A stretch of 64,000 nt of DNA from Myxococcaceae bacterium (GTDB lineage: Bacteria > Myxococcota > Myxococcia > Myxococcales > Myxococcaceae), in assembly GCA_016793095.1 (NCBI GenBank), contig JAEUJQ010000020.1, positions 31,914 through 95,913 on the forward strand, in the 5' to 3' direction. The notes beneath the pieces are model-generated. The model had not been told where the DNA came from and ran no database searches. It saw only the letters and a program-made list of their open reading frames with translations. Below, piece by piece: positions 9,312 through 20,104 of this stretch. The position numbers and the translations under genes are program-made. How positions within the stretch are numbered: the first letter of the stretch is position 1; the number at the start of each line of letters is the position of its first letter.

Positions 9312-10937
9312 ATGGTGCGCGCCGTGGCATCGATCATTGGAGTTCCGAAGGAGACGCTCCCCGGGGAGCGTCGCGTGGCTGCGACCCCCGAGTCCGTGAA
9401 GAAGCTGTCGCAGCGTGGGTTGTCTCTGCACGTCGAGAAGGGCGCGGGCCTCGAGGCCGGCTATTCCGACGCGGCCTATGCCGAGGCCGGAGCGACCGTG
9501 GTGGACTCAGTCTGGCAGTGCGAGACGCTCTTCAAGGTGCGCCCGCCCTCGCTCGACGAGGTCGCGAAGACGAAGGACGGCGCGCTCATCGTCTCGTTGA
9601 TGCAGCCTGAGCGGAACCCCGCCCTCGTTGACGCGCTCAAGGCGAAGAAGCTCACCGCCCTGGCCCTCGAGCGCATTCCCCGCGTGACGCGCGCCCAGAA
9701 GATGGACGTGCTGTCGTCGCAGGCCAACCTCTCGGGGTACCGCGCGGTCGTCGAGGCCGCGGCGCACCTTCAGGGCTTCATGGGGCCGCAGGTGACCGCC
9801 GCCGGGTCCACGCCGCCGGCGAAGGTGCTCATCATCGGCGCTGGCGTCGCAGGGCTGGCGGCCGTCGGCGCGGCGCGAGCGCTCGGCGCAGAGGTGCGGG
9901 CGTTCGACACGCGCGCGGCCGCGCGGGAGCAGGTGGAGTCGCTGGGCGCGAAGTTCCTCGAGGTGTCGCTCCAGGAGAGCGGCGAAGGCCAGGGTGGCTA
10001 CGCGAAGACGATGAGCCCCGAGTTCATCGCCGCCGAGATGGCGCTCTTCCGCGCACAGGCGAAGGAGGTCGACGTCATCATCACCACCGCGCTCGTCCCT
10101 GGCACGAAGGCGCCGGTGCTGGTCCCGAAGGACGTCGTCGAGCAGCTCAGGCCGGGCTCCGTCGTGGTGGACATGGCCGCCGAGCAGGGCGGCAACTGCG
10201 AGCTCACGAAGCCCGGAGAGGTGGCCGTCTTCAACGGGGTCAAGATCCTCGGCTTCACGGATCTCGCGAGCCGCATGGCGGCGACGTCGAGCCGCTTCTT
10301 CGCGATGAACCTCGTCCACCTCTGCGGGGAGCTCGGCACCGGTGACACGCTCACCCTGCCCCTCGAGAACGACGTGGTGCGTCCGGCGCTGCTGCTGCAC
10401 CGGGGCGAGGCGCTGCCGGCGCTGCCCGTGAAGGAGCCCAGCCCGACCGCCGCCCCGAAGCCGAAGGACGAGGCCCCGAAGGCGCCGCCGCACCAGCCGC
10501 ACGCGCCGCCTCCCGCCGACGCGAAGCCGCAGCAGGAACACATCACCGCGCCCAACCGCGCCGCCTGGGGCTCGACGCTCGGGGGCCTCATCGTCATCGC
10601 GGTGCTCTTCGGCCTGGGCCGCTTCGCCCCGTCGGACTTCCTGCAGCACTCGACGGTCTTCGTGCTCGCCTGCTTCGTGGGCTGGCAGGTCGTCTGGTCG
10701 GTGACGCCGGCGCTGCACACGCCGCTCATGAGCGTCACCAACGCCATCTCGGGCATCATCATCGTCGGCGGCCTGCTGCAGGTCGGCGGAAGCGTGGATC
10801 TCGCGACGGTGCTCGGCGTGCTCGCCGTCTTCTTCGCCACCATCAACATCGCCGGCGGCTTCCTCGTCACCGAGCGCATGCTCAAGATGTTCAGACGTGA
10901 AGAGGGCGCGCCAAAGGCCTCGGGAGGTCACCGATGA
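9312..10937 (+). CDS. pntA: NAD(P) transhydrogenase subunit alpha
   Basis: 541 residues. Proton-translocating transhydrogenase couples hydride transfer from NADH to NADP+ to inward proton flow. Seen: an N-terminal domain beginning [15 protein letters not shown], the NAD-binding Rossmann stretch [19 protein letters not shown] (about 176-194), and [16 protein letters not shown] Pro/Ala/Lys-rich linker (about 370-410) leads to a C-terminal part with four membrane helices. This is the fused alpha1-alpha2 form, close to the E. coli length of 510. The stop overlaps the pntB start by 4 nt (ATGA). ATG at 9312 is used; a GTG follows directly. Confidence 0.95.
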   Translation: MVRAVASIIGVPKETLPGERRVAATPESVKKLSQRGLSLHVEKGAGLEAGYSDAAYAEAGATVVDSVWQCETLFKVRPPSLDEVAKTKDGALIVSLMQPERNPALVDALKAKKLTALALERIPRVTRAQKMDVLSSQANLSGYRAVVEAAAHLQGFMGPQVTAAGSTPPAKVLIIGAGVAGLAAVGAARALGAEVRAFDTRAAAREQVESLGAKFLEVSLQESGEGQGGYAKTMSPEFIAAEMALFRAQAKEVDVIITTALVPGTKAPVLVPKDVVEQLRPGSVVVDMAAEQGGNCELTKPGEVAVFNGVKILGFTDLASRMAATSSRFFAMNLVHLCGELGTGDTLTLPLENDVVRPALLLHRGEALPALPVKEPSPTAAPKPKDEAPKAPPHQPHAPPPADAKPQQEHITAPNRAAWGSTLGGLIVIAVLFGLGRFAPSDFLQHSTVFVLACFVGWQVVWSVTPALHTPLMSVTNAISGIIIVGGLLQVGGSVDLATVLGVLAVFFATINIAGGFLVTERMLKMFRREEGAPKASGGHR

Positions 10938-12373
10938 CTGGCGTGCTGGTGGTCGCGTACCTCGCGGCGGGCGTGCTCTTCATCCGCTCCCTCGCCGGGC
11001 TGTCGAAGCAGGAGACCGCCACCGAGGGCAACGAGCTGGGCATGGTCGGCATGGCGATCGCCGTCGCCGTCGCGCTGGTGACGTGGATCCTCGGGGAGCA
11101 CGAGCCCAACGCGGCCGAGCTGCACCTTCGCTCCACCGGGCTGGTGATGCTGGCCGCGGCCATCGGCGTCGGCTTCTTCATCGGCGCGGTGCTGGCGAAG
11201 CGGGTCGAGATGACGGGCATGCCCGAGCTGGTCGCGGTGCTGCACAGCTTCGTCGGCCTCGCGGCGGTGCTGGTGGGCTTCTCGAGCTACCTCCACCCTC
11301 ACGGCATCGCGGCTGGCGACGTGGCGAAGGCCGTGCACGAGGTCGAGGTGTGGATCGGCGTGGCGGTCGGCGCGATCACGTTCACCGGCTCCATCATCGC
11401 CTGGGGCAAGCTGCGCGGGTCGATCTCGGGCAAGCCGCTGCTGCTCCCCGGCCGGCACGCGCTCAACGGGCTCGCGGCGATCGCCGTCGTCGGCGGCACC
11501 GTGCCCTTCGTGCAGGATCTCGGCGGCCAGGGCATCTGGCTGCTGGTCGCGATGACGGTGATCGCGTCGGTCCTCGGCGTGCACCTGGTGATGGCGATCG
11601 GCGGGGCCGACATGCCGGTCGTGGTGTCGTTGCTCAACAGCTACTCGGGGTGGGCGGCCGCCGCGGCGGGCTTCATGCTCTCGAACGATCTCCTGATCGT
11701 CACCGGCGCGCTCGTCGGCAGCTCAGGCACCATCCTCTCGATCATCATGTGCCGCGCGATGAACCGCTCGATCCTGAACGTCGTCTTCGGCGGCTTCGGC
11801 ACGGGCGACGCGAAGCCCTCGACCCCTTCGACGGCGGTGAGCGGCGAGGTGCGCGAGCTCAAGGCCGACGAGGTCGGGGCGGCGCTGCTGGCGGCGAAGC
11901 AGGTCGTCATCGTGCCGGGCTACGGCATGGCGGTGTCGCGCGCCCAGGGCTCGGTGCAGGAGCTGACCCGCACGCTGCGCGAGAAGGGCGTCAACGTGCG
12001 GTTCGCCATTCACCCCGTCGCGGGCCGCCTGCCGGGCCACATGAACGTGCTGCTCGCCGAGGCGGGCGTGCCCTACGACATCGTGCTCGAGATGGAGCAC
12101 ATCAACGCCGACTTCCCCAACACCGACGTGGTGCTCGTCATCGGCGCCAACGACATCGTCAACCCGAGCGCGCTCGATGATCCCTCCTCGAGCATCTACG
12201 GCATGCCGGTGCTCGAGTGCTGGAAGGCGAAGCTCACCGTCGTGCTCAAGCGCGGCATGGCGGCGGGGTACGCCGGCATCGACAACCCGCTCTTCACCCT
12301 CGAGAAGTCGCGCATGCTCTTCGGCGACGCGAAGAAGAGCATCGACGCCCTGGTGGGCTCGGTGCGGAAGTAG
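10934..12373 (+). CDS. pntB: NAD(P) transhydrogenase subunit beta
   Basis: 479 residues. The N-terminal two thirds carry the membrane domain, with about eight or nine helices and motifs such as [20 protein letters not shown]. The C-terminal third is the NADP(H)-binding domain III, with [12 protein letters not shown] and later [20 protein letters not shown] and [16 protein letters not shown]. It forms the complete enzyme with the overlapping pntA product in the inner membrane and supplies NADPH. It converges with the aminotransferase gene: only 3 nt separate the two stop codons. Confidence 0.96.
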   Translation: MTGVLVVAYLAAGVLFIRSLAGLSKQETATEGNELGMVGMAIAVAVALVTWILGEHEPNAAELHLRSTGLVMLAAAIGVGFFIGAVLAKRVEMTGMPELVAVLHSFVGLAAVLVGFSSYLHPHGIAAGDVAKAVHEVEVWIGVAVGAITFTGSIIAWGKLRGSISGKPLLLPGRHALNGLAAIAVVGGTVPFVQDLGGQGIWLLVAMTVIASVLGVHLVMAIGGADMPVVVSLLNSYSGWAAAAAGFMLSNDLLIVTGALVGSSGTILSIIMCRAMNRSILNVVFGGFGTGDAKPSTPSTAVSGEVRELKADEVGAALLAAKQVVIVPGYGMAVSRAQGSVQELTRTLREKGVNVRFAIHPVAGRLPGHMNVLLAEAGVPYDIVLEMEHINADFPNTDVVLVIGANDIVNPSALDDPSSSIYGMPVLECWKAKLTVVLKRGMAAGYAGIDNPLFTLEKSRMLFGDAKKSIDALVGSVRK

Positions 12374-12376
12374 TCT

Positions 12377-13441
12377 TCAGACGTCCATCAACCAGCCGTG
12401 GCTGTCCTTGACGACGCCGCGCTGAATGCCGGTGATGGTCTCGTACAGCTTGAGGCCGACGGGGCCCGGCTTCCCGCCGTTGATCTGCATCGGCTCGCCA
12501 GCGAACGAGAGCTCGCCGACGGGGCTGATCACCGCGGCGGTGCCGGTGCCGAAGACCTCCTGCAGCTGTCCCTTCGCGTGGGCCGCGCGCAGCTCCTTCA
12601 CCGAGAGCGCGCGCTGCTGCACCTCGAGGCCCTGCTCCTTCGCCAGCGTGATCACGGAGTCGCGGGTCACGCCCGCGAGGATGGAGTCGGACAACGGCGG
12701 GGTCACCAGCGCGCCGTTCATCACCACGAAGAGGTTCATGGTGCCGACCTCCTCCACGAGCTCGTGGGTCTGGCTGTCGAGCCACAGCACCTGGTCGTAC
12801 CCGGCCTTCTTCGCCTTCACGGCGGCGTGCAGGCTCGCGGCGTAGTTCGCGCCCGCCTTCGCAGCCCCGAGGCCTCCCCGAGGCGCGCGCACCTCGACCG
12901 TCTCGACCCAGATGCGCACGGGCTTGAGGCTGTTGCCGCCGTAGTAGCTGCCCACCGGCGACGCGATGATGAAGTACCGGTAGGTGCTCGCGGGCCGCAC
13001 GCCGAGGAAGCCCTCGGTCGCGATCAGCGTGGGGCGGAGGTAGAGCGCGGTGCCCTCCGACTTCGGCACCCAGTCGGCGTCGACGCGCACGAGGGCCCTG
13101 CAGGCCTCGACCATCTGCTCGGCGGTCGGAGTCGGCATGCACAGGCGAGGGGCGTTGACGACCATGCGCTCGGCGTGGGCCAGCGGGCGGAAGAGGCGGA
13201 GCGCGCCGTCGACACCGCGGAAGGCCTTGGAGCCTTCGAACATCGCCTGGCCGTAGTGGAAGACGCCGGCGGCCGGGTCGATCTGGAACGGGGCGTACGG
13301 CTGGATCCGCGCGTCGTGCCAGCCCTTCTCGGGCCCGAAGTCCATCGCGAAGAGGTGATCGGTGAAGTACCGCCCGAACCCCAGCTCCTGCTCCGGCGCC
13401 TTCGACTTCGGCGAGGCGGTCTTCGTTACTTTGATGTCCAT
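12377..13441 (-). CDS. ilvE: Branched-chain amino acid aminotransferase
   Basis: 354 residues from the ATG at 13441, preceded by GAGGGA. A 53-residue upstream extension is open but lacks coding character. This PLP fold-type IV enzyme interconverts Leu, Ile and Val with their 2-oxo acids. Seen: FGPEKGWHDARIQPY, FHYGQAMFEGSKAFRG, the PLP Lys in AAKAGANYAASL, and GTGTAAVISPVGEL. The size and the YGQAMFEG signature fit the larger eukaryote-like BCAT subgroup rather than the roughly 309-aa E. coli type. With the possibly leucine-related carboxylase nearby it may take part in branched-chain turnover, though the two are not in one operon. Confidence 0.93.
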   Translation of the reverse strand: MDIKVTKTASPKSKAPEQELGFGRYFTDHLFAMDFGPEKGWHDARIQPYAPFQIDPAAGVFHYGQAMFEGSKAFRGVDGALRLFRPLAHAERMVVNAPRLCMPTPTAEQMVEACRALVRVDADWVPKSEGTALYLRPTLIATEGFLGVRPASTYRYFIIASPVGSYYGGNSLKPVRIWVETVEVRAPRGGLGAAKAGANYAASLHAAVKAKKAGYDQVLWLDSQTHELVEEVGTMNLFVVMNGALVTPPLSDSILAGVTRDSVITLAKEQGLEVQQRALSVKELRAAHAKGQLQEVFGTGTAAVISPVGELSFAGEPMQINGGKPGPVGLKLYETITGIQRGVVKDSHGWLMDV

Positions 13442-13598
13442 GGAGTGTCCCTCTGACGACCGCGGCTCCCATACACCGCTTGGGAGCAGGTCAAAAGGCC
13501 CGCCATCAGCCCGAAACCACGAGGGCCCACCGGCCGGCGGGCGCTGATCAGCGGGCGGAAAACTGGCGACGCGACAGCCTCGTGGCACCGTGTCGCAC

Positions 13599-14093
13599 AT
13601 GACGCGTGACCGCCGCAGCCGCGACCGCCGCAGTGAACGATCGGTGCAGTTCGAGACCCGCCGGGTCGAGGAGCGCCGCGACTACCCCCGCTTCGAGATC
13701 GCCCTCGACGTGCGCGAGCCCTCAGGGCGGACCCGCTCGTGCCTCGGCGACCTGTCTCCCGAGGGCGCGGCCTTCGTGACGACCGCGCCTCCGCTCGGCG
13801 ATCGGGTGCTGGTGCGCTTCGCGCTGCCGAACACCGACGGGGCGATCATCGCGGCCGCCCGCGTGGTGGCGCGCTCGGGCGTCACCGCCGGGACGCAGGT
13901 GAGCGTGATCTTCACGGACATTCACGTCGAGGCCCAGCTCGCGATCGCCGAGTGGGCGCAGGATCGCGTGGTGCAGAAGAAGGCGCGGACGGTGACGCGG
14001 CAGCGTGGCCCGAGGCCCATCCCGCTGACGAAGGTGGTGGAGCGCGGCTGGTCGCGCTTCAAGCCCGCCTCGTCGCTCGCCGCCGTGCCCTGA
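13599..14093 (+). CDS. PilZ domain protein
   Basis: 164 residues from the ATG at 13599; a GTG at 13590 would add three residues. Neither has a clear SD. An Arg-rich lead (MTRDRRSRDRRS) precedes a PilZ domain with the c-di-GMP signature: RDYPR (R-x3-R, about residue 30) and DLSPEG (D-x-S-x2-G), then a beta-barrel ending about residue 125. Both nucleotide-binding motifs are intact, so c-di-GMP binding is expected. The C-terminal tail is basic. Its TGA directly abuts the TCA (reverse stop) of sdaA. The partner process is unknown. Confidence 0.85.
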   Translation: MTRDRRSRDRRSERSVQFETRRVEERRDYPRFEIALDVREPSGRTRSCLGDLSPEGAAFVTTAPPLGDRVLVRFALPNTDGAIIAAARVVARSGVTAGTQVSVIFTDIHVEAQLAIAEWAQDRVVQKKARTVTRQRGPRPIPLTKVVERGWSRFKPASSLAAVP

Positions 14094-15473
14094 TCAGCAC
14101 TCGATGACGTTGACGGCGAGGCCGCCGCGCGCGGTCTCCTTGTACTTCGACGACATGTCGGCGCCGGTCTGCCACATGGTCGCGATCACCTTGTCGAGCG
14201 ACACCGCGTGCTTGCCGTCCCCCGAGAGCGCGAGCCGTGCGGCGTTGATGGCCTTCACGCTGCCCATGGCGTTGCGCTCGATGCACGGCACCTGCACCAG
14301 CCCGCCGATCGGGTCGCAGGTGAGGCCCAGGTTGTGCTCCATGCCGATCTCGGCGGCGTTCTCGACCTGCTCCGGTGTTCCGCCCATCACCTCGGCGAGC
14401 GCCCCCGCGGCCATCGAGCAGGCGACGCCCACCTCTCCCTGACAGCCGACCTCGGCGCCCGAGATGCTCGCGTTCTTCTTGTAGAGCGCGCCGATGGCGG
14501 CAGCGGTGAGCAGGAAGCGCAGCGTGCCCTCGTCGTCGGCGTTGGGCACGTGGCGCAGGTAGTACAGCAGCACCGCGGGGATGATGCCGGCCGCGCCGTT
14601 CGTCGGCGCCGTCACGACGCGACCACCCGCGGCGTTCTCCTCGTTCACGGCGAGGGCCCACAGGTTGACCCAGTCCACCACCGCGAGTGGGTCGATCGCG
14701 CCCCGTGGATCGGCCTTGAGCTTGCGGTGCAGCGCCGCCGCCCGCCGCTTCACCTTGAGGCCGCCCGGCAGAATGCCTTCGCGCTCGCAGCCCCGCTTCA
14801 CGCAGGCCTCCATGGCGCGGGCGATCTCCAGCACGCCCTGGCGGAGCTCGGCCTCGGGGCGCACCGCCTTCTCGTTCTCGAACATCACGGTCGAGATCGA
14901 CAGGCCGTGCTGCTCGCTGATGGTGAGCAGATCCTGCCCGGTGGTGAACGGGTACGGAATGGGCGGGTTCTCGCCGCCCGCGTGCGGCTCCTCGCCGTGG
15001 CCCTCATGGTTCACCACGAAGCCGCCACCCACCGAGTAGAAGACGCGCTCGAGCAGGCTCGCCCCGCTCGCGTCGAAGGCCGTGAAGCGCATGCCGTTGG
15101 GGTGCAGCGGCAGCTTCTCGCGCCGGTGGAAGACGATGGCGTCGGAGGGGAAGGCGATCGTCCGCGTGCCGAGCACCGACAGGGCCTGCGCCTTCATGAT
15201 CGCCTGCACCCGCGCCGGCACCGCGTCCACGTCCACCAGCTTCGGGTCCTCGCCCTCGAGGCCGAGGATCACCGCGACGTCACTGCCGTGGCCCTTCCCG
15301 GTGAAGCCCAGGGAGCCGAACAGCTCGACCTTCACCTTCGCCACGCGACCCAGCAGGCCCTCGTCACGCAGGCGCTCGGCGAACCGGCGGGCGGCGCGCA
15401 TCGGGCCGACGGTGTGAGAGCTCGACGGGCCGATGCCGATCTTGAAGATGTCGAAGACGCTGATGTGCTCCAT
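14094..15473 (-). CDS. sdaA: L-serine dehydratase, single-chain iron-sulfur type
   Basis: 459 residues. It deaminates L-serine to pyruvate with a [4Fe-4S] cluster. Seen: N-terminal [20 protein letters not shown], the typical opening of the beta-type domain, and [10 protein letters not shown]. The catalytic half holds [17 protein letters not shown] and [20 protein letters not shown], with the Cys expected to bind the cluster. Length and order match the fused E. coli-type SdaA. A TACAGT -10-like element lies about 10 nt before the ATG. serA, making the serine precursor, is also in the window but is not linked to it. Confidence 0.96.
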   Translation of the reverse strand: MEHISVFDIFKIGIGPSSSHTVGPMRAARRFAERLRDEGLLGRVAKVKVELFGSLGFTGKGHGSDVAVILGLEGEDPKLVDVDAVPARVQAIMKAQALSVLGTRTIAFPSDAIVFHRREKLPLHPNGMRFTAFDASGASLLERVFYSVGGGFVVNHEGHGEEPHAGGENPPIPYPFTTGQDLLTISEQHGLSISTVMFENEKAVRPEAELRQGVLEIARAMEACVKRGCEREGILPGGLKVKRRAAALHRKLKADPRGAIDPLAVVDWVNLWALAVNEENAAGGRVVTAPTNGAAGIIPAVLLYYLRHVPNADDEGTLRFLLTAAAIGALYKKNASISGAEVGCQGEVGVACSMAAGALAEVMGGTPEQVENAAEIGMEHNLGLTCDPIGGLVQVPCIERNAMGSVKAINAARLALSGDGKHAVSLDKVIATMWQTGADMSSKYKETARGGLAVNVIEC

Positions 15474-15537
15474 CGCCCGGGCACTGTAGCGGCGGTGTCG
15501 CAGCGCTCCACGCGGAACGCCTTGCGCGGTGCATCAG

Positions 15538-16017
15538 TCAGCGGGCGGCAGGCGACCAGCCCTGGTCCTTCGCGAGATCGCCGATGAGCTGCTCGATGAC
15601 CGGCTCGACGAGCACCGCCACCGGCCCGCCTCCGCCGCCGGCGCGGTACTCGCTCTTGAGCGCATGCTCGGGGTAGCTCGACACCACCAGCGCTGCGTCG
15701 AGCTGGTCGCCCTTCCCGCCGCGCAGCGTGAGCGACAGCTCGAGGCCCACCGCCTTCTTCGCCGAGAGCACCTTCTTCGCGTCTGTCCCCGACTCGCCGG
15801 CGGGCGCGACCGAGATGGCCTGCCACTTCGCGAGCGCCGCCTTGAGCGCGGCCTCGGCGAGCGCCTTCGCCTCGGGCGTCTTCGTCTCGTCCACCACCGT
15901 CGCGAGCGACACGTAGGCCGGCTTCGGGGCAGGAGCCTTCGGCGGCGTCTTCTTCTTCGGCCCGGCGACGACGACCGACGCGACGAGGAGCAGCCCCACG
16001 GCGACCGCCCGCTTCAC
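15538..16017 (-). CDS. Exported protein of unknown function, 159 aa
   Basis: The GTG start at 16017 overlaps the upstream stop in GTGA. The N-terminus VKRAVAVGLLLVASVVVAG is a signal peptide, followed by a Lys/Pro linker (PKKKTPPKAPAPKP) and a domain of about 120 residues. That domain begins VSLATVVDETKTPEAKALAE and ends VEPVIEQLIGDLAKDQGW. One stretch (GPVAVLVEP) is preceded by five Gly. I do not recognise the family. The mixed alpha/beta pattern with AKWQAISVAP loosely recalls LpoB-like periplasmic domains, but this is weak. It is cotranscribed with the DUF4286-like gene. Confidence 0.65.
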   Translation of the reverse strand: MKRAVAVGLLLVASVVVAGPKKKTPPKAPAPKPAYVSLATVVDETKTPEAKALAEAALKAALAKWQAISVAPAGESGTDAKKVLSAKKAVGLELSLTLRGGKGDQLDAALVVSSYPEHALKSEYRAGGGGGPVAVLVEPVIEQLIGDLAKDQGWSPAAR

Positions 16018-16337
16018 GAGCGCAGCTCCGTCAACACCTCGCCGAGCGAGCGCGTCATGCGCACCCCGCGCGTGGCGGGGAACTTCGCGAGGCCCTCGGC
16101 CCGCAATTTCGGCGCGAACTCCTTCTCGTAGCGGTTGAACGCCTGCATCGACGGGAACCGGTAGCGCGCCTCGAAGCGCAGCTGGTGCCCGTCCACCGGC
16201 TCGAGGCGCACGATGGCGGCGTGCGTCGCGCCGCCCTGCAGCACCTCGGCGAGGTGGCCGTCCTGCAGCCAGCGGACCCACTCGCTGGCCACCTCGAGAG
16301 ACTCGAACTCCGCATGGACCGTGTACTCGACGCTCAT
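16014..16337 (-). CDS. DUF4286-like small cytoplasmic protein
   Basis: 107 residues from the ATG at 16337; the upstream in-frame extension is non-coding in character. The sequence runs VEYTVHAEFESLEVASEWVRWLQDGHLAEVL, then FEARYRFPSMQAFNRYEKEFAPKLR and ends TRSLGEVLTELRS. This ferredoxin-like layout, with VxxEVWxxWLxxxHxxxxL near the start and a YxxxxAPxLR helix, fits DUF4286, a family of unknown function. It overlaps the following exported protein gene by 4 nt and is divergent from the TPR gene at 16454. Confidence 0.7.
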   Translation of the reverse strand: MSVEYTVHAEFESLEVASEWVRWLQDGHLAEVLQGGATHAAIVRLEPVDGHQLRFEARYRFPSMQAFNRYEKEFAPKLRAEGLAKFPATRGVRMTRSLGEVLTELRS

Positions 16338-16436
16338 GGAGGTGCGCGCGTAGCACGAGCCGTCACGGCCCGTCCCACCGCGGCCAGCCCTTCTCGTGCG
16401 CCTCGCCCACGAAACGGCTGTGCCCAGACGCCTCGG

Positions 16437-16444
16437 GTATAGAC
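16437..16444 (+). promoter_or_regulatory. Putative -10 element before the TPR gene
   Basis: TATAGACT ends 9 nt before the ATG at 16454, in the gap between divergent genes. It matches TAnnnT well, but I see no good -35 at 16-18 bp. If used, the mRNA would have almost no leader. Similar TAnnnT boxes close to the start occur before sdaA (TACAGT) and the PBP gene (TACACT). Confidence 0.35.
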
Positions 16445-16453
16445 TGCGCGCCC

Positions 16454-18025
16454 ATGCGAACCGCCCTGCCCTTCCTCCTGTGCTCCGCCGTGACGTTCGC
16501 CGCGCCCGCGAAGCCCGTGGTGGCGCTGCTGCCACCCGACGCGCCGGACGACGATCTCGCCGGCTTCGGCATGATGCTCGAGGCCCGCGCCGCCGAGCTC
16601 ATCGAGCAATCGGGGAAGTTCTCGGAGCTCCACGTCAAGCAGGTGCTCTCGATGGCCGAGGCCGAGGGCCTGGCGGCGAACACCCTGTCTGAGCCGGCCA
16701 ACGCGGCGGCGGCGCGCGCCTTCCTCGGCGCCGATCGCCTCGTCACGCTGCAGCTCGACACCAACGCCAGAGGCATGGCGCTGACGGGCAGCATCATCGA
16801 CGGGAAGAAGACGACGCCCTTCAGCGCGAAGCTGCCGGTCACCTGGCCCGAGGCGCTCGTGCAGGGCAGCGAGGCGGTGGCGAAGGCGGTGCTGGCGACC
16901 GAGAAGGCGACCCTGCCGAAGAAGTCGTCGGCGCAGCCCGAGTCGAAGTCGCCCGAGGCCCTGCGCCTCCTCGCGCAGTGCTACGCGATCGTGATCCGCC
17001 AGCCGCTCGGCATCGACAACCCGGCGGTGCTCAACGGGGAGGAGCTCGACGCTGCTTCGGCAGCCTGTGAGAAGGCGCTCGCGCAGGATCCGTCGCTGAA
17101 GTTCGCGGCGGCGGTCCTCGCGCTGTCCCGCGCCATCACCGGCGACGCAGACGGGGCGACGAAGGCCCTCAACGGGCTGTCAGCCACCGACGACATGGTC
17201 GAGCCGTACACCCTCGCCCGCTTCTGGATGGTGACCCGGTTCCAGTCGAACGAAGACGGGCTCGCCAGCCTGAAGGACGTGCTCAAGCGGCACCCGGGCG
17301 AGCTGATCGCGCTCAACTACCTGGCCGACACCCAGGGCGTGCTGAACGATCACGCCGGCGCGCAGGCCTCGTGGACGGAGTACCTCACCCTGGTCCCGGC
17401 TTCGCCCTTCGCTCACGGGCGCCTGAGCAAGGCCCTCGCGCGGCAGAACAAACACGACGAAGCGATCGCCGCGGCGAAGAAGGCCCTCGAGCTCGCGCCG
17501 GGGAGCAAGGCCGCTCGCCTCGAGCTGGGCAGCCGGTACATCGACGCCAACAAGGTGGACGACGCGATCACGACGCTCGCCGCGCTGACCGACGCGAAGG
17601 GCGAGGCGCTGCTGCGGCTCGGCTGGGCGCACTGGCTCAAGGGCAGCGTGGACGCCGCGGCCCCGCTCTTCCAGAAGGCGCTCGACACGGCCACGGCGCC
17701 CTCCGAATGGCGCACGCGCGGCCGCGCCCACTACAACCTCGCGCTCGTCGAGGCGAAGCGCGGAAAAGCCGACGCCGCGAAGGCCGCCCTCAAGGCCTCG
17801 ATGCTGACCGGCTACAAGGTGCGCGCGGTGGACCCGCTGCTCGAGAAGATCGCGAAGGACGTCGAGCGCGCCGAGATGCAGAAGCCCTCGGCCGACGCGG
17901 GCGCGGTCGCGAAGTTGAGCCTGCCGAAGGAGTCGAGCCTGGTGCCGTTCGACCCGATGGGGAACGCGGATCTCACGAAGAAGAAGGACGCGCCGCCGCA
18001 GGGCTTCGTCATCTACAAGTTCTGA
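16454..18025 (+). CDS. Exported TPR-repeat protein
   Basis: 523 residues with a short signal peptide (MRTALPFLLCSAVTFAAPA). Residues about 20-150 form a mixed alpha/beta region (VVALLPPDAPDDDLAGFGMM, then FLGADRLVTLQL). This resembles the N-terminal curli/FlgO-type module found before TPRs in other myxobacterial proteins. From about 170 to 460 there are tetratricopeptide-like helices, including KHDEAIAAAKKALELAPGSK and RGRAHYNLALVEAKRGKADA. The C-terminus is low complexity and ends GFVIYKF. A scaffold role in the periplasm is the general expectation; no partner is evident. The gene is followed after 6 nt by the FAD-linked dehydrogenase. Confidence 0.82.
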   Translation: MRTALPFLLCSAVTFAAPAKPVVALLPPDAPDDDLAGFGMMLEARAAELIEQSGKFSELHVKQVLSMAEAEGLAANTLSEPANAAAARAFLGADRLVTLQLDTNARGMALTGSIIDGKKTTPFSAKLPVTWPEALVQGSEAVAKAVLATEKATLPKKSSAQPESKSPEALRLLAQCYAIVIRQPLGIDNPAVLNGEELDAASAACEKALAQDPSLKFAAAVLALSRAITGDADGATKALNGLSATDDMVEPYTLARFWMVTRFQSNEDGLASLKDVLKRHPGELIALNYLADTQGVLNDHAGAQASWTEYLTLVPASPFAHGRLSKALARQNKHDEAIAAAKKALELAPGSKAARLELGSRYIDANKVDDAITTLAALTDAKGEALLRLGWAHWLKGSVDAAAPLFQKALDTATAPSEWRTRGRAHYNLALVEAKRGKADAAKAALKASMLTGYKVRAVDPLLEKIAKDVERAEMQKPSADAGAVAKLSLPKESSLVPFDPMGNADLTKKKDAPPQGFVIYKF

Positions 18026-18031
18026 GGCCCC

Positions 18032-19420
<1,389 letters not shown>

Positions 19421-19443
19421 CCCCACGCAGGAGGAGCTCAGCC

Positions 19444-20103
19444 ATGCCACGCATTCACGGAACCGGAGTTCGGCTCGACGCAGATCCACAGCGCTTCGAT
19501 CGCGAGGTCGCACCGAAGCCGAAGAAGCAGGCGAAGACGGCTGCGCTGTTCACGTACGAGAAGAACGCCAACAAGCTGAAGCCGGTGAGCGCCGACGCGG
19601 CGAAGAAGCTCGAGACGGCGTTCCAAGCGAACTCGTCGAAGGCTGAGAACCTGTCAGCCGGGCGCGCCGGCGCGAGCGTGATGGGCCTCGTGCAGAACGG
19701 CGAGCTCTTCATCCGGACGAAGGGCGTGTTCCCCGGCGCGAAGCCGAAGTGGGAGAGCGCGGGCACGCTCCAGGAGCCGCCTGCTCCGAAGCCAACCGAC
19801 GGCACGCGGCCGAGCCCGGGCTGGGGACCGAAGCCGAAGTCGCTCGAGGCGCGGGCGCAGAAGACCGTCGCCGAGCGCATGGGCCTGCTGTCGAACCCCG
19901 AGTTCCAGCTGAAGGGCGACGAGCTGAAGGAGTTCAAGAAGGCCCTCGCGAACGGCGAGTTCAAGGAGGTCGCGGCGACGCCAAAGGGCCTCGCGGGCGT
20001 CGGCTTCAAGGGCTACGTCGCGGGCGACATGTTGATCGTCGAGCGACGCGCGGTCCGTCCCGGTTCGACCCCGACGTTCCACCTGCTCGGCCCCCTGGAG
20101 TGA
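19444..20103 (+). CDS. Unknown protein with an internal duplication, 219 aa
   Basis: A strong SD (AGGAGGAG) precedes the ATG at 19444. No signal peptide is seen. Two similar segments are visible, about residues 52-109 and 160-218. Each has a helix rich in Lys/Leu (KKLETAF; FKKALAN), then an AG-x4-G-x3-G pattern (RAGASVMGLVQNG; LAGVGFKGYVAG), a strand (ELFIRTKGV; DMLIVERRA), PG-x2-P, and a closing G-x-L. A Pro-rich linker joins them. I know no family with this layout. It converges with the lipoprotein gene, with one base between the stops. Confidence 0.65.
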   Translation: MPRIHGTGVRLDADPQRFDREVAPKPKKQAKTAALFTYEKNANKLKPVSADAAKKLETAFQANSSKAENLSAGRAGASVMGLVQNGELFIRTKGVFPGAKPKWESAGTLQEPPAPKPTDGTRPSPGWGPKPKSLEARAQKTVAERMGLLSNPEFQLKGDELKEFKKALANGEFKEVAATPKGLAGVGFKGYVAGDMLIVERRAVRPGSTPTFHLLGPLE

Positions 20104-20104
20104 G

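Noticed and set aside
13581..13596. Sigma-54 promoter at GTGGCACCG before the PilZ gene
   Set aside because: No TTGCW-like -12 box with GC at the right spacing.
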